Assembly (NCBI RefSeq): GCF_009763805.1
Contig: NZ_CP046804.1
Span: forward strand, 1,488,001-1,552,000
From: Vibrio cidicii
GTDB lineage: Bacteria > Pseudomonadota > Gammaproteobacteria > Enterobacterales > Vibrionaceae
DNA length: 64,000 nucleotides
Reading direction: 5' to 3'
The first letter of the stretch is position 1; every line of letters starts with the position of its first letter. Made by a program: the position numbers and the translations under genes. The notes below the pieces were generated by a model. That model ran no database searches. It saw only the letters and a list, made by a program, of their open reading frames with translations, and was not told where the DNA came from. Shown piece by piece: positions 49,618 through 59,143 of this stretch.

Positions 49618-49832
49618 TTTGTCTTCTTTCGCTCGTTTCGTCCCAGCCTGAATGTAAGGCTGCTGTTAAAAATGGTACTGTTTTTGCTTAAATATTGGCT
49701 ACACGACAAAACTATGGCATTTTTTTATTGGTCACTTGCATGCAAGTTGATTAAGATGTCGCGAATCGATTATTGGTGAAACTCGTTCGAGTTCCATCAG
49801 GAAACAATTCATTTAAAAAGGTTTACCGAAAT

Positions 49833-50381
49833 ATGCGTAAAACAATTCTAGCCGCAGCTCTGCTGATTGCATCTGGTCAGGTTTTGGCAAAGGAAGATTC
49901 TAATCGTCCAGAAACCATGAGCAATTTTAGCTACGACTATTTCGAAGCTCGTATTGGCGCTAGCCCAATGACCTTCGGTGCTGGTTTCAGCAAATCTGTT
50001 CATCCAAACGCTCATTTACTCGCTCGCGTTGATTCGGAATTTGAAGGGGATTTCGATGCCGCCGCTGGCTTTGGCTTCCATGCTCCAATCAATAACTGGG
50101 CAGACATGACGGGCGCTATGCTGCTACGTGTGGTTGAACCAGAAGATGCCAGCAGTGCCGACATGGGTATGGAGCTAAACCTTGGTATTCGCCAATGGCT
50201 TGGCCCACAACTGGAAGTTGGCGGTAAAGTAGGTTACGTTTCTATTGATGATAACGATGACTGGATTGGTTCAGCTTACGCACGCTTCCACTCTACTGAG
50301 CTTTTCTCTCTTGGTCTTGAAGCACGCATCAACGATTTCTACGATGATCAGTTGATGTTCTCGGCTCGCTTTAAGTTCTAA
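49833..50381 (+). CDS. Putative outer-membrane beta-barrel protein
   Basis: 182 aa. Signal peptide (MRKTILAAALLIASGQVLA) followed by alternating short strands rich in Gly and aromatics (FGAGFSKSVHPNAHLLARVD, AAGFGFHAPINNW) and ending in FKF, the terminal-Phe signal for outer-membrane barrel assembly. Likely a small eight-stranded barrel of unknown function. The longer open frame upstream lacks a signal sequence, so ATG 49833 is preferred. Confidence 0.72.
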   Translation: MRKTILAAALLIASGQVLAKEDSNRPETMSNFSYDYFEARIGASPMTFGAGFSKSVHPNAHLLARVDSEFEGDFDAAAGFGFHAPINNWADMTGAMLLRVVEPEDASSADMGMELNLGIRQWLGPQLEVGGKVGYVSIDDNDDWIGSAYARFHSTELFSLGLEARINDFYDDQLMFSARFKF

Positions 50382-50392
50382 GTCGAAGATAA

Positions 50393-50426
50393 AAAAAACC
50401 GAGACATTGTTGTCTCGGTTTTTTAT
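50393..50426. terminator. Bidirectional terminator between the barrel protein gene and tfoX
   Basis: AAAAAACCGAGACA (50393-50406) pairs with TGTCTCGGTTTTTT (50411-50424) around TTGT. It has A and T runs on both sides and serves both convergent genes. Confidence 0.92.
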
Positions 50427-50441
50427 TTCAAGCTAGATGAA

Positions 50442-51029
50442 TTACTGACAAGCAGAAAGCAGTTGGCGACGACGAGGCTCTTGCAGCAGTTTCCAATGGA
50501 TGCCCTCTACCGCACCGGCAAATTTCCACAGCAGTTTGACATCAACATCATTGCCGTACGCTTGCCGTACTCGATTAAATACTTCCACGGCACCAAGTTC
50601 GATAAACGTCTCGACATCGTCTATACCCGCTTTCTTCACCATCCGCTCCAATGTTAACTGCATATTCGGCAAATCTCTGAGCCGGCGGCTGGCGGATGAT
50701 TTTTGGAAACTACGATGATGAACGGAACACTCAATTGACTTTCTGACCAGACTATCCAGATCTGCATGCTGTGTTTCTAACAACGCACTAATGTCGTAAT
50801 AGTTCACCGTTGCAGTCGTCTGCTTCTTTATATGACGATACTTTTCGCACCCTAGTTCTGTCAGTTGTTCATCCAAGCCGTTACTCCCACGAAGGTAGCA
50901 GCAATCGTTGCTGATCAAAGCGAACATCGCATCATCAGCAAATAAACCGATACCACCAAACATGGAACGTTTTTGGAAATCACCAAACTGACTAACATAG
51001 TTAAAAAAAGTTTGCTCTGTCATATCCAT
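50442..51029 (-). CDS. tfoX: Competence regulator TfoX (Sxy family)
   Basis: 195 aa. TfoX N-terminal domain (KRSMFGGIGLFADDAMFALI) and C-terminal helical domain (RRLRDLPNMQLTLERMVKKA, GAVEGIHWKLLQEPRRRQLL). In vibrios TfoX is induced by chitin through the small RNA TfoR and switches on DNA uptake and the type VI system with CRP and QstR. I prefer TfoX over the paralogue TfoY because no c-di-GMP (GEMM) riboswitch is visible upstream and its neighbours fit the tfoX locus. AGGAG precedes ATG 51029; ATG 51023 is possible. Confidence 0.85.
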   Translation of the reverse strand: MDMTEQTFFNYVSQFGDFQKRSMFGGIGLFADDAMFALISNDCCYLRGSNGLDEQLTELGCEKYRHIKKQTTATVNYYDISALLETQHADLDSLVRKSIECSVHHRSFQKSSASRRLRDLPNMQLTLERMVKKAGIDDVETFIELGAVEVFNRVRQAYGNDVDVKLLWKFAGAVEGIHWKLLQEPRRRQLLSACQ

Positions 51030-51359
51030 TGACTCCTAATTCAAAGATTAACCCCGATTAGTTATGTCACCAGATAGCAGCATTGTATTTTTAGCGAATA
51101 AAAATTTATAAATTGGCTTAATTAGATTGTAGTAACGAAGCGCCAATGCCCTAAATCATACTTAACGATAAAAAATAAGTCGGGATTCGTGTCACAAATA
51201 AAGTTTCACGTCTCACAACTGCGTGACTAAATTCACATCTTAGAAATGTTTCGTGTTGTTTTTTTGACGTCAAGTTTTTGTAAGGTCGAAAAAACATCAA
51301 ACAAACTGCAGCGTTAGGTGCATTTGATTGCGCTTTCTGCACTGGTAGGAGTACACTGT
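51030..51359. other. Divergent region between tfoX and the HDOD gene
   Basis: AT-rich, about 330 bases. It should contain the tfoX promoter and long leader (target of TfoR in other vibrios) and the HDOD gene promoter. No hairpin typical of a GEMM riboswitch and no gene seen. Confidence 0.55.
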
Positions 51360-52308
51360 ATGAAAGCTCACGTGTTCAGATTACCTATGGAACATCTATC
51401 ATTTTTTTGGCTGCCCAACAATAAGGATATGCTGGTGCAGGCACTGGAGTCAGAGTTTGCTCAACTTGTAGAGCAATCACTCTCCACGGGCAAAATTGCC
51501 CTGCCGCCTATCCCTGATGTTGTCCTTAAAATTCAACAACTGTGTACACAAGAATCGACAGGTATTGTCGACGTTGCGGACTGCTTGCTCGAAGACCCTG
51601 GCTTAGCGGCTATTGTCATACGCGTAGCAAACTCGGTCATTTTCAATCGACGTAACATCACCTGTACTGATTTGACCACAGCGGTTTCACGTCTGGGGAT
51701 ACTGCGTGTCAGAGACATAGTTACCGCTCAAGCCATCGAACAGCTTAAACATTCGGTCAACCTCAACAAAGAGTGTAATGCGGTGTTAATCAACAGCGCT
51801 GCGGTTTCACGCGAGTTGGGCGCGACCATGGTTTCTGGTGGTGAATGCTTTTAGAAAGCTTGGGGCAGATAAATATGCTCACCTCGAGGCGGAAAAAGCG
51901 CTTTTGGTGGGTTTACTGGCGGATATTGGTCTCTTTTGCCTAGTCAATGAGTACCACCTGTATCTTGATAAAGGTAACTATCTTGATCACCAGATCGCAC
52001 TACAAATCTTCCAGACACGATGCTCCGCGACCAGTAAACTGGTATTAGAAAACTGGGGATTTGACCGCGATTTTATTGAAGTGGCATCCAACCACTCTTT
52101 TTCTCAAACTCGCCCTGAGGTCAGCTACCTAGATATCGCCCGAATCGCGAATCACTTGCTCATGTTCCGTAGCCAAGATGAGCGCATTGAAGATCATGAA
52201 GTGGAGTTCAACTTAACAGGTGCTGAAGTGCTGTTTGAGCTAAGCAACCTCAACGACAATGAGTTCCAATCGAAGATTAACGACGTGCTAAACGCTAGTG
52301 GTTTATAA
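51360..52308 (+). CDS. HDOD domain protein, one apparent frameshift
   Basis: Corrected length is 315 aa. HDOD signature: LPPIPDVVLKIQQLC, LLEDPGLAAIVIRVANS, AVSRLGILRVRDIV, then LLADIGLFCLVNEY. HDOD proteins resemble HD phosphohydrolases without the metal site and act in signalling. The frame breaks near residue 161: GG at 51840-51841 should be G, giving GATMVSGVNAFRKLG. The start at 51360 follows GTAGGAGT. Divergent from tfoX. Confidence 0.82.
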
Positions 52309-52642
52309 AATTACCGCCCCTTCGTTCAAGCCCATAAATTCCGAGCCACAAATGAGTAACTGACTGTGATAAACCACCAGTTTCTGGTGGTTTATCACGG
52401 GTTTGTTCTGTATTCTATGCAAGCGTTCACCTAGCGATGTAGGTTGAGCGTTTGCAAACACATGCTCTACTCATTAACGTGCGTCCTCAGACAAATCGTA
52501 TACTGCACACGCTTTGTTAATCGCCATTGTTCCAATGGTTTCGAACACAGACACTGTTTGTCAGACTAATTACGTTGCGTGAAAAAGCTAATTTAGACCA
52601 ACGCTCTACATCGAAAAACTATCGAAGGAATCAGGAGTTTTC
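52309..52642. other. Intergenic region before lysO
   Basis: Contains a long perfect hairpin just after the HDOD gene (52366-52398) and presumably the lysO promoter. No lysine riboswitch or gene was recognised. Confidence 0.55.
52366..52398 (+). repeat. 15-bp perfect inverted repeat
   Basis: GTGATAAACCACCAG (52366-52380) pairs exactly with CTGGTGGTTTATCAC (52384-52398) around TTT. It lies 58 bases after the HDOD stop. There is no U run, only GGGTTTGTTC, so it may be a poor terminator or an RNA-stabilising hairpin. Confidence 0.75.
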
Positions 52643-53548
52643 ATGTTGTCAGGGATGCTATTTATTTTTGCTCCGCTTGTTTTCGGCTATTTCATTTCCA
52701 TTTCGCGTGAAGCAACCTTAGTGACAATTAACAAGGTCACTTCTCAGCTTATTTACGTGATCCTTTCTCTCATGGGACTTAGCCTAGCCGCTTTGGATAA
52801 CCTAAGCAGTAACTTACAAACGATTCTCCTCTATACCGCCACATTTTTCTTTTGCTTGGGCATCTGCAATTTGGCGGGCTTACCCTTGATAGACCGACTC
52901 CTGCCCGTTGTTACAGACAAGACACAAAAAAAGCTGCCACTTTCCGCCATGGCGTTGGAATCGGCCAAACTGATCCTAGTGGTCGGTGGAGGACTTCTTG
53001 TTGGTTTGTTGCTGCCCTTTGAGTTGCATTGGGTAGATACCGCTAGCGAGTGGATATTGTTTATCTTGCTGTTTTTTATTGGCATTCAACTGCGTAACAG
53101 TGGCCTGACGCTCAAACAAATACTGCTCAATAAACATGGCATGTTGATAGCATTGGTCATTATCGTCACATCTATGCTTGGCGGTCTACTTGCCGGGCAC
53201 CTTTTAGGCTTGCCCATCTATCAAGCCTTAGCGATGGCTTCTGGATTTGGTTGGTACTCGCTAGCAGGCATACTCATGGGGGACGCTTTTGGTCCCGTCT
53301 TTGGCGGAACGTCATTTATGATCGAGTTGCTGCGAGAATTAGTGGCACTAGTGGTTATCCCGCTATTAATTAGGAGCTACCCTTGTACCTCAATCGGTTA
53401 TGCCGGCGCGACGGCAATGGATTTCACCCTTCCTGTGATCCAGACAACCGGCGGAGTGCGCTGCGTACCCATAGCGATTGTCAGCGGCTTTATACTCAGT
53501 CTACTTGTTCCTGTATTAATGTTATTCTTTGTGTCACTTGCTAGCTAG
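52643..53548 (+). CDS. lysO: Lysine exporter LysO (YbjE family)
   Basis: 301 aa with about eight hydrophobic segments. Family motifs include GFGWYSLAGILMGDAFGP and IELLRELVALVVIPLL near the C-terminus, with charged residues in membrane segments as in E. coli LysO (YbjE), which exports L-lysine and thialysine. The start at 52643 follows AGGAG. No terminator is evident before the next gene. Confidence 0.88.
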   Translation: MLSGMLFIFAPLVFGYFISISREATLVTINKVTSQLIYVILSLMGLSLAALDNLSSNLQTILLYTATFFFCLGICNLAGLPLIDRLLPVVTDKTQKKLPLSAMALESAKLILVVGGGLLVGLLLPFELHWVDTASEWILFILLFFIGIQLRNSGLTLKQILLNKHGMLIALVIIVTSMLGGLLAGHLLGLPIYQALAMASGFGWYSLAGILMGDAFGPVFGGTSFMIELLRELVALVVIPLLIRSYPCTSIGYAGATAMDFTLPVIQTTGGVRCVPIAIVSGFILSLLVPVLMLFFVSLAS

Positions 53549-53620
53549 ATCGCAGGATGATACGCCCACATTCGTTACAATACGCGCTAAAAATTAAAAC
53601 ATGTATCAAAAGGAAGAACT

Positions 53621-54133
53621 ATGAAACGTTTCGTTGTCGCTCTTATGCTAGCTTCAACTTCATCTGTTGCACTGGCTGCCGACAGCCAATGTTTAGCCCA
53701 AAAATACGACGCTTACATCGATGCTTCTCTAAATTGGTACTCAGATCTTGCTCAACTGACCACGCAACAATACCCAGAGTTGCAAGATGTGAGTGGCTGG
53801 TTTCTTGAAGGCCGTCAGCACCATTTCGAGCTCAATCGGGCTGCCGTGCATTACTACCTCAAACATGATGCGAGCCGAGTCGCTACCGACAAATCGATTG
53901 AAAATTGGTTGCAACTGGAGCAAAGCGACATTAAACAGCTCGCGAGTCGCAGTGATGAATTGGGTGAAATCGCTAAACGAACCTTTGAAGATCGCCAAGC
54001 GGCAAACCATGAGAAAAATTACGAGCTACGCTCCGCGTTTGCCGATCTCCTCAGCCATCCGAAAAAGATCGACGCTGCGCTGAATCGTTATAACGATGCC
54101 ATCGCTGGTGTCAGCCAAGTTAAGTGTAACTAA
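53621..54133 (+). CDS. Periplasmic hypothetical protein
   Basis: 170 aa, not recognised. Clear signal peptide (MKRFVVALMLASTSSVALAA), then a mainly helical body with two Cys, one near each end (SQCLAQ, QVKCN), that could form a disulfide. AAGGAAG precedes the ATG. It lies 72 bases after lysO on the same strand, so co-transcription is possible. Confidence 0.7.
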   Translation: MKRFVVALMLASTSSVALAADSQCLAQKYDAYIDASLNWYSDLAQLTTQQYPELQDVSGWFLEGRQHHFELNRAAVHYYLKHDASRVATDKSIENWLQLEQSDIKQLASRSDELGEIAKRTFEDRQAANHEKNYELRSAFADLLSHPKKIDAALNRYNDAIAGVSQVKCN

Positions 54134-54163
54134 TTCGCAAACCGAACCATTTTATTCCTAGGG

Positions 54164-54208
54164 CGTGTTTCTTTTCTGCCATTCAATCAGTGGCAAAAGA
54201 GAAACACG
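54164..54208 (+). repeat. 18-bp imperfect inverted repeat after the periplasmic protein gene
   Basis: 54164-54181 (CGTGTTTCT...TGCCA) pairs with 54191-54208 (TGGCA...AGAAACACG) with two non-Watson-Crick positions and a 9-base loop. No U run follows, so its role as a terminator is uncertain. Confidence 0.65.
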
Positions 54209-54280
54209 TCTCAGTGATCATTGAATAAAAACGGGACTTTGCCGCCATTTTGGTTTAGATTGTCCCGCTCGAACTACTAG

Positions 54281-54286
54281 TATAAT
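54281..54286 (+). promoter_or_regulatory. Consensus -10 element close to the panP start
   Basis: TATAAT at 54281-54286 is a perfect sigma-70 -10; TTGTCC at 54260-54265 is a possible -35 at a short 15-base spacing. Transcription would begin about 11 bases before the panP ATG. Confidence 0.5.
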
Positions 54287-54303
54287 TAAGTCGATTTGTT
54301 TAT

Positions 54304-55959
54304 ATGGCAATGGAACAAAAAATCGCTGACGTCAGCTTCGAAAGTCTATTAAAAATCTTTACCATCCCGGAAGGTCCAGATTCCACTTTGACGCAAATCG
54401 AAGCAAAGCTCTCACAAAACCTCAATAAATTCCTCGGTGAACACATCGTGGCAGAAGAAAAGCCTTTACGTGAAATCGAGAAAGACTTTTCTTCTGCTAG
54501 GATTCCGGAGCAACCCGAATTTGTCTCTGACCATACAGAACATTTGTTGGACACTCTGGTTTCTCATTCGGTGCATACTTCGTCACCCAGTTTTATCGGT
54601 CATATGACTTCGGCATTGCCCTATTTTCTGATGCCATTGTCGAAGATCATGATCGCTCTGAACCAAAACTTAGTGAAGATAGAGACATCAAAAGCCTTTA
54701 CGCCTTTAGAACGTCAAGTACTCGGTATGCTGCATCGTTTGATCTACGGACAAGACGACGCTTTCTATTCGCAGTGGATGCATAGCGCTGAGCACTCACT
54801 GGGGGCTTTCTGCTCCGGCGGCACCATCGCCAACATCACCGCCTTGTGGGTAGCAAGAAATAATGCTCTACGAGCCGAAGGAGCTTTTCAAGGCGTTGAA
54901 AAAGAAGGCTTATTCAAAGCGATGAAACACTACGGATATGAAGGTCTTGCCGTACTTGTTTCAGAGCGTGGACACTATTCGCTGAAAAAAGCTGCCGATG
55001 TACTTGGTATCGGCCAAGCTGGCCTTGTTGCTATCAAGACCGATGAAAACAACCGCATCTGCCCACAGGCGCTAGAAGCGAAAATTCAAGAGCTCAAATC
55101 GCAGCGTATTAAACCGTTCGCGGTCATCGGCGTCGCGGGCACCACAGAAACGGGCAGCGTCGATCCTCTGCGCGCCATCGCGCAAGTGTGTCAACGACAT
55201 GCTTGCCATTTTCATGTTGATGCCGCCTGGGGCGGTGCCACTTTGATGTCCAACAAATATCGTCATCTGCTTGATGGCGTAGAGCTTGCCGATTCGGTCA
55301 CCATTGATGCCCACAAACAGCTTTATGTGCCCATGGGCGCGGGCATGGTTCTCTTTAAAGATCCCAATGCGATGAGTTCGATTGAACACCATGCACAGTA
55401 CATCCTGCGTAAGGGCTCGAAGGATCTTGGTAGTCATACGCTCGAAGGGTCACGCTCTGGTATGGCGATGTTAGTTTACGCCAGCATGCACATTATTAGC
55501 CGTCCAGGCTATGAACTGCTGATCAATCAAAGTATTGAAAAAGCAAAATATTTTGCTACGTTGATCAAACAGCAAGAAGACTTTGAGTTGATCTCAGAGC
55601 CAGAACTTTGCCTGCTTACCTACCGCTACATTCCTGCTAAAGTGAAACAGGCTTTGGCGCTGGCCAATGATAAAGAACGTGTTGAGCTTAACGAGTTACT
55701 CAACGAGCTCACCAAATTTGTACAAAAGCGACAGCGCGAAACGGGTAAGTCTTTCGTGTCGAGAACCCGATTAAACCCGGCTCAGTGGTCACGAATGGAC
55801 ACCATCGTCTTTCGAGTGGTACTTGCAAACCCACTAACTAGCAACGATATCCTCGCTTGTGTTTTGCAACAACAGCGGCAAATTGTTCAGCAACAAGCCC
55901 CCAATTTGATGGCAGAAATTGGACGGTTAAGCGAACAGATACTGAGCAAGTCTCACTGA
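54304..55959 (+). CDS. panP: PLP-dependent aspartate 1-decarboxylase
   Basis: 551 aa. A group II PLP decarboxylase (glutamate decarboxylase-like) with FCSGGTIANITALWVARNN, the PLP Asp in FHVDAAWGGA and the PLP Lys in TIDAHKQLYVPMG. The length and N-terminal region match PanP of vibrios, which makes beta-alanine for pantothenate and CoA instead of the pyruvoyl enzyme PanD. No ribosome site is seen and the leader seems very short. A second ATG lies two codons in. Confidence 0.88.
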   Translation: MAMEQKIADVSFESLLKIFTIPEGPDSTLTQIEAKLSQNLNKFLGEHIVAEEKPLREIEKDFSSARIPEQPEFVSDHTEHLLDTLVSHSVHTSSPSFIGHMTSALPYFLMPLSKIMIALNQNLVKIETSKAFTPLERQVLGMLHRLIYGQDDAFYSQWMHSAEHSLGAFCSGGTIANITALWVARNNALRAEGAFQGVEKEGLFKAMKHYGYEGLAVLVSERGHYSLKKAADVLGIGQAGLVAIKTDENNRICPQALEAKIQELKSQRIKPFAVIGVAGTTETGSVDPLRAIAQVCQRHACHFHVDAAWGGATLMSNKYRHLLDGVELADSVTIDAHKQLYVPMGAGMVLFKDPNAMSSIEHHAQYILRKGSKDLGSHTLEGSRSGMAMLVYASMHIISRPGYELLINQSIEKAKYFATLIKQQEDFELISEPELCLLTYRYIPAKVKQALALANDKERVELNELLNELTKFVQKRQRETGKSFVSRTRLNPAQWSRMDTIVFRVVLANPLTSNDILACVLQQQRQIVQQQAPNLMAEIGRLSEQILSKSH

Positions 55960-55972
55960 CACTTCTCCTAGC

Positions 55973-56016
55973 GAGTTACAGCAAAATGAAATTTTCTTTC
56001 TCTTTTGCTGTAACTC
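55973..56016 (+). repeat. 14-bp perfect inverted repeat after panP
   Basis: GAGTTACAGCAAAA (55973-55986) pairs exactly with TTTTGCTGTAACTC (56003-56016) around a 16-base T-rich loop. It lies 14 bases after the panP stop and could be a transcript end, though no U run follows. Confidence 0.7.
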
Positions 56017-56070
56017 CAAAGTCAATATTCCGTAGAAATTGCCGAAATGGCGTGCGACAACATTCAGTTT

Positions 56071-56085
56071 TGTAGTTTTAACAAA
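56071..56085 (+). promoter_or_regulatory. Degenerate HexR-like site
   Basis: TGTAGTTTTAACAAA matches the left two-thirds of the HexR consensus TGTARTWWWAYTACA but not the right part. Possible autoregulatory site ~200 bases before hexR. Weak. Confidence 0.25.
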
Positions 56086-56276
56086 CTTTTGTTTGAGGCC
56101 TGTCAAATTCTCACTAAATAGTACGGCTATTTGTTTTAGTCGTATCGCTTATTAGGTTTATACTCTCGCTATGGCGCTGATTGCAGGTTGCCGTCCTAAA
56201 TATACGTTTTTCCCAAGAATAGTATCATTTGGACTGGCATTGTCGGCGAGTTGTTCTCTATACCCTCGTGAACACT

Positions 56277-57131
56277 ATGAATACATTAGAAAAAATTCAA
56301 AAAAACCTTGAGAACTTTAGCAAATCGGAACGCAAAGTCGCTGAAGTGATTATGGCGTCACCGCAAACGGCTATCCACTCAAGTATCGCAACACTGGCAA
56401 AAATGGCAGACGTCAGTGAACCAACGGTCAACCGCTTCTGTCGCAGATTGGATACGAAAGGCTTCCCTGACTTCAAACTCCATTTAGCGCAAAGTTTGGC
56501 GAACGGAACGCCTTATGTTAACCGTAATGTCGAGGAAGATGACGGCCCAGATGCCTACACGCACAAGATTTTCGAATCCACCATGGCGTGTCTTGATGTG
56601 GCCAAAAACAGTTTGGATGCGATGCAAGTCAACCGCGCAGTGGACCTGCTCACTCAAGCCAAGCGTATCTCCTTCTTTGGCTTAGGCGCATCATCTGCGG
56701 TAGCAAAAGACGCGCAAAACAAGTTCATTCGTTTCAATATCCCCATTACTTGTTTTGAAGATGTGGTGATGCAACGCATGAGCTGCATCAATTGCAGCGA
56801 TAACGATGTGTTTGTGCTGATCTCCCACACAGGGCGCACTAAGAGTTTGGTAGAGATTGCCAACCTTGCACGTGAAAATGGCGCAACCGTCATCGCTATC
56901 ACGGCAAAAGACTCGCCGTTGGAAAAAGCGGCCTCGCTGGCAATTTCTTTGGACGTTCCAGAAGATACTGACGTTTACATGCCGATGGCGAGCCGTGTGG
57001 TGCAGATGACCGTGATCGATGTTTTAGCCACTGGTTTCACACTCCGTCGCGGCTCGGGCTTTCGTGAAAACCTCAAGCGCGTAAAAGAAGCGCTTAAAGA
57101 CAGCCGATACGACAAGCTGTCTCACTTCTAA
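56277..57131 (+). CDS. hexR: RpiR-family transcriptional regulator HexR
   Basis: 284 aa. An N-terminal HTH_6 domain (SKSERKVAEVIMASPQTAIH, then VSEPTVNRFCRRLDTKGFPD) and a C-terminal SIS sugar-phosphate-binding domain (SFFGLGASSAVAKDAQNKF, VFVLISHTGRTKSLVEIA). HexR senses KDPG, the Entner-Doudoroff intermediate, and controls central carbon genes in vibrios and relatives. The start at 56277 gives the usual length. A strong terminator follows. Confidence 0.9.
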   Translation: MNTLEKIQKNLENFSKSERKVAEVIMASPQTAIHSSIATLAKMADVSEPTVNRFCRRLDTKGFPDFKLHLAQSLANGTPYVNRNVEEDDGPDAYTHKIFESTMACLDVAKNSLDAMQVNRAVDLLTQAKRISFFGLGASSAVAKDAQNKFIRFNIPITCFEDVVMQRMSCINCSDNDVFVLISHTGRTKSLVEIANLARENGATVIAITAKDSPLEKAASLAISLDVPEDTDVYMPMASRVVQMTVIDVLATGFTLRRGSGFRENLKRVKEALKDSRYDKLSHF

Positions 57132-57143
57132 ACATCCCTTTTC

Positions 57144-57172
57144 AACGGAGCCTTCAGGCTCCGTTTTGTTTA
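57144..57172. terminator. Terminator after hexR
   Basis: AACGGAGCC (57144-57152) pairs with GGCTCCGTT (57157-57165) around TTCA, followed by TTGTTT. The convergent alcohol dehydrogenase gene ends next to it. Confidence 0.9.
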
Positions 57173-58424
57173 GTTTTCCACGTTATCGCGACTTGGTAAG
57201 CTTCGCTGATTTCCTCCCAGCACCTCTATCGCGGCGGCATTGATTGGCTGCGCATCTTGTTCTTCACCCCAACCGCAACTGCAAACCTGATTAAGAATGT
57301 AGATGAGACGATCTTTGGTTAACGGTAACGGGTTTCCCTTTATCGCAACGGACTTCAAGGCATCTTCCGCGACCTGAGTAAACGAAGTGGCACAGACGCC
57401 AAACTGGCTGAGCTGTGGCAACGACAGCTTATCTAAAAGTTCCGTCACCCATTCAATCCCCTCTTCTTCATTCGCCTCTGATCTTCCCGTTACGATACGT
57501 GCGATAGAACGGTAGCGATACAGCAAGTCACTGCGACCCGCGGTACGTGCGGCCATAATATTTTCCCGCATCACATGAGGAGCTAAGCGTCCTGTAATTA
57601 CACTGTGTGGCGCATCCAGCTTACCACCTAATGCCGAAGCTAATCCATGCGCAGCGCCCAACTTAGCATTGGTGATCGCCATACCACCGAGTAAAGCGGC
57701 AAAGGCAATGTCAGAGCGCGCTTTGTGATCATCTTGTAAACAAGCGGGTAAAATGGAATTCGTCAATCGCCGCAACCCTTCTTCACATATCATGTCCGTT
57801 AGGGGGTTCGGTTCTCCGCACACATATGCTTCCATTAAGTGAGTAAAAGCATCCATGGCTCCACGCCCCGAAGTATAAGGATCGGTTCCGTAAGTCAACG
57901 TTGGATCAATAATCGCCACATCCGCCAACATGTCTGGGCTGCGCAAGCTCACCTTGACCCTATCTTGGCCTGATTTTAATACCGCGTTGCGGGTCACTTC
58001 AGAGCCTGTACTTGCTGTTGTCGGTATCGCGATAAAGTGCAATGGATGCGTCTTGAGAGGGACGTTTCGCCCTACCACTTCAACGTAGTCATAGACATTG
58101 CCTTGATTGGGAATGATGGCCGCAAGCGCTTTACCCATATCGATCACACTACCACCACCAATGGCAACCACCATATCGGGTTTGAATTTTCGCCCAAGAA
58201 TGGCCGTCTCTTCCACCATCGCGATGTAAGGTTTCACCAGAGATAGCAACATGTTGGTAGCGCATATTTTGTGACTTCAGGTAACCAATAACCGGCTGAG
58301 CGCGAGAGAGATCCTGCCCTGTCACTAACAGCACGCTGTAACCAAACTGATTAAGCACAGACAATGAGGCTTGCAGGGCTCCCTCGCCAAAGATGATCCT
58401 TGTGGCCGTCATAAACTGAAACAT
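57170..58424 (-). CDS. Iron-containing alcohol dehydrogenase, one apparent frameshift
   Basis: Corrected length is 417 aa, somewhat longer than the usual ~385 because of a C-terminal tail. Motifs: NAD-binding VVAIGGGSVIDMGKA, IAIPTTASTGSEVTRNAV and metal ligands in DAFTHLMEAY, AAHGLASALGG and APHSVITG. The substrate alcohol or aldehyde is unknown. The frame breaks near residue 64: TTT at 58232-58234 (AAA coding) should be TT, joining AISGE to PYIAMVEETAILG. ATG 58424 is preferred to 58433 because AGAGG lies at proper spacing from it. Confidence 0.85.
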
Positions 58425-58698
58425 AGCGTACATCCTCTTCCGGTTATCACTGTTTACAGCGCAAGTTAATGTTGCTCACTGTGCCTTGGTTTTTCACCAC
58501 AATGTTTGATCAAGTGCAACTCACGCCAATTAACCTTGTATTTTGTAAGACTTTTTGCGGTACCTCACATCGCCTGATACGTAAACTGTCCAGCAAGTGT
58601 TCAATGTGTTTCGTCTATCAGAGCAAGAGGCATTTGCCACTTTATTTCCGCTATCGGATCGGGCATAGTTGCAGCTACCAAAATAAAGGAGAGAGTAT

Positions 58699-58962
58699 AT
58701 GTTCGTAGTTATCTTTGGTCGTCCGGCTTGTCCTTACTGTGTGCGTGCAAAAGAGCACGCGGAAACCCTGAAAGCCAAACGTGACGATTTCAACTATCGT
58801 TATGTCGATATTCAAGCAGAAGGTATTTCAAAGGCAGACCTAGAGAAAACTGTTGGTAAGCCGGTTGAAACCGTGCCACAAATTTTCATCGACCAGCAAC
58901 ATATCGGCGGTTGTGATGACTTCGAAGCTTATGCAAAAGAGCACCTAGGTCTATTTGACTAA
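58699..58962 (+). CDS. grxA: Glutaredoxin 1
   Basis: 87 aa, the standard length of GrxA. The redox-active CPYC lies in RPACPYCVRAKEHAE, with the glutathione-binding TVPQIFID and GGCDDFEAY. It reduces disulfides, including ribonucleotide reductase, with glutathione. AAGGAGAG precedes the ATG. Monocistronic. Confidence 0.95.
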   Translation: MFVVIFGRPACPYCVRAKEHAETLKAKRDDFNYRYVDIQAEGISKADLEKTVGKPVETVPQIFIDQQHIGGCDDFEAYAKEHLGLFD

Positions 58963-58981
58963 TTTCCGCTCCTTTTTCTTT

Positions 58982-59007
58982 AAACCCGCTATACAGCGGG
59001 TTTTTTT
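58982..59007 (+). terminator. Rho-independent terminator after grxA
   Basis: AAACCCGCT (58982-58990) pairs with AGCGGGTTT (58995-59003) around ATAC, followed by TTTTA. Confidence 0.92.
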
Positions 59008-59143
59008 ATAACGGTTTTTGTTGAAACAGCCAATACAAGTCAACTCTTGGCAAAACTGAAAAATTTCTCTTATCTTTTAGCTATATTTGGTTACAATTCC
59101 CATTCTAACCCTGTTCCCTGACCTAACTTTTTAGAGCGACAAC

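Larger units (their letters stand above)
55960..56276. other. Intergenic region between panP and hexR
   Basis: Holds a long inverted repeat right after panP (55973-56016), a degenerate HexR-like site (56071-56085) and the hexR promoter. No gene recognised. Confidence 0.55.

Noticed and set aside
51030..51359. c-di-GMP (GEMM) riboswitch upstream of the Sxy-family gene, which would make it tfoY
   Set aside because: None of the conserved GEMM segments could be read on the minus strand; the gene was therefore called tfoX.
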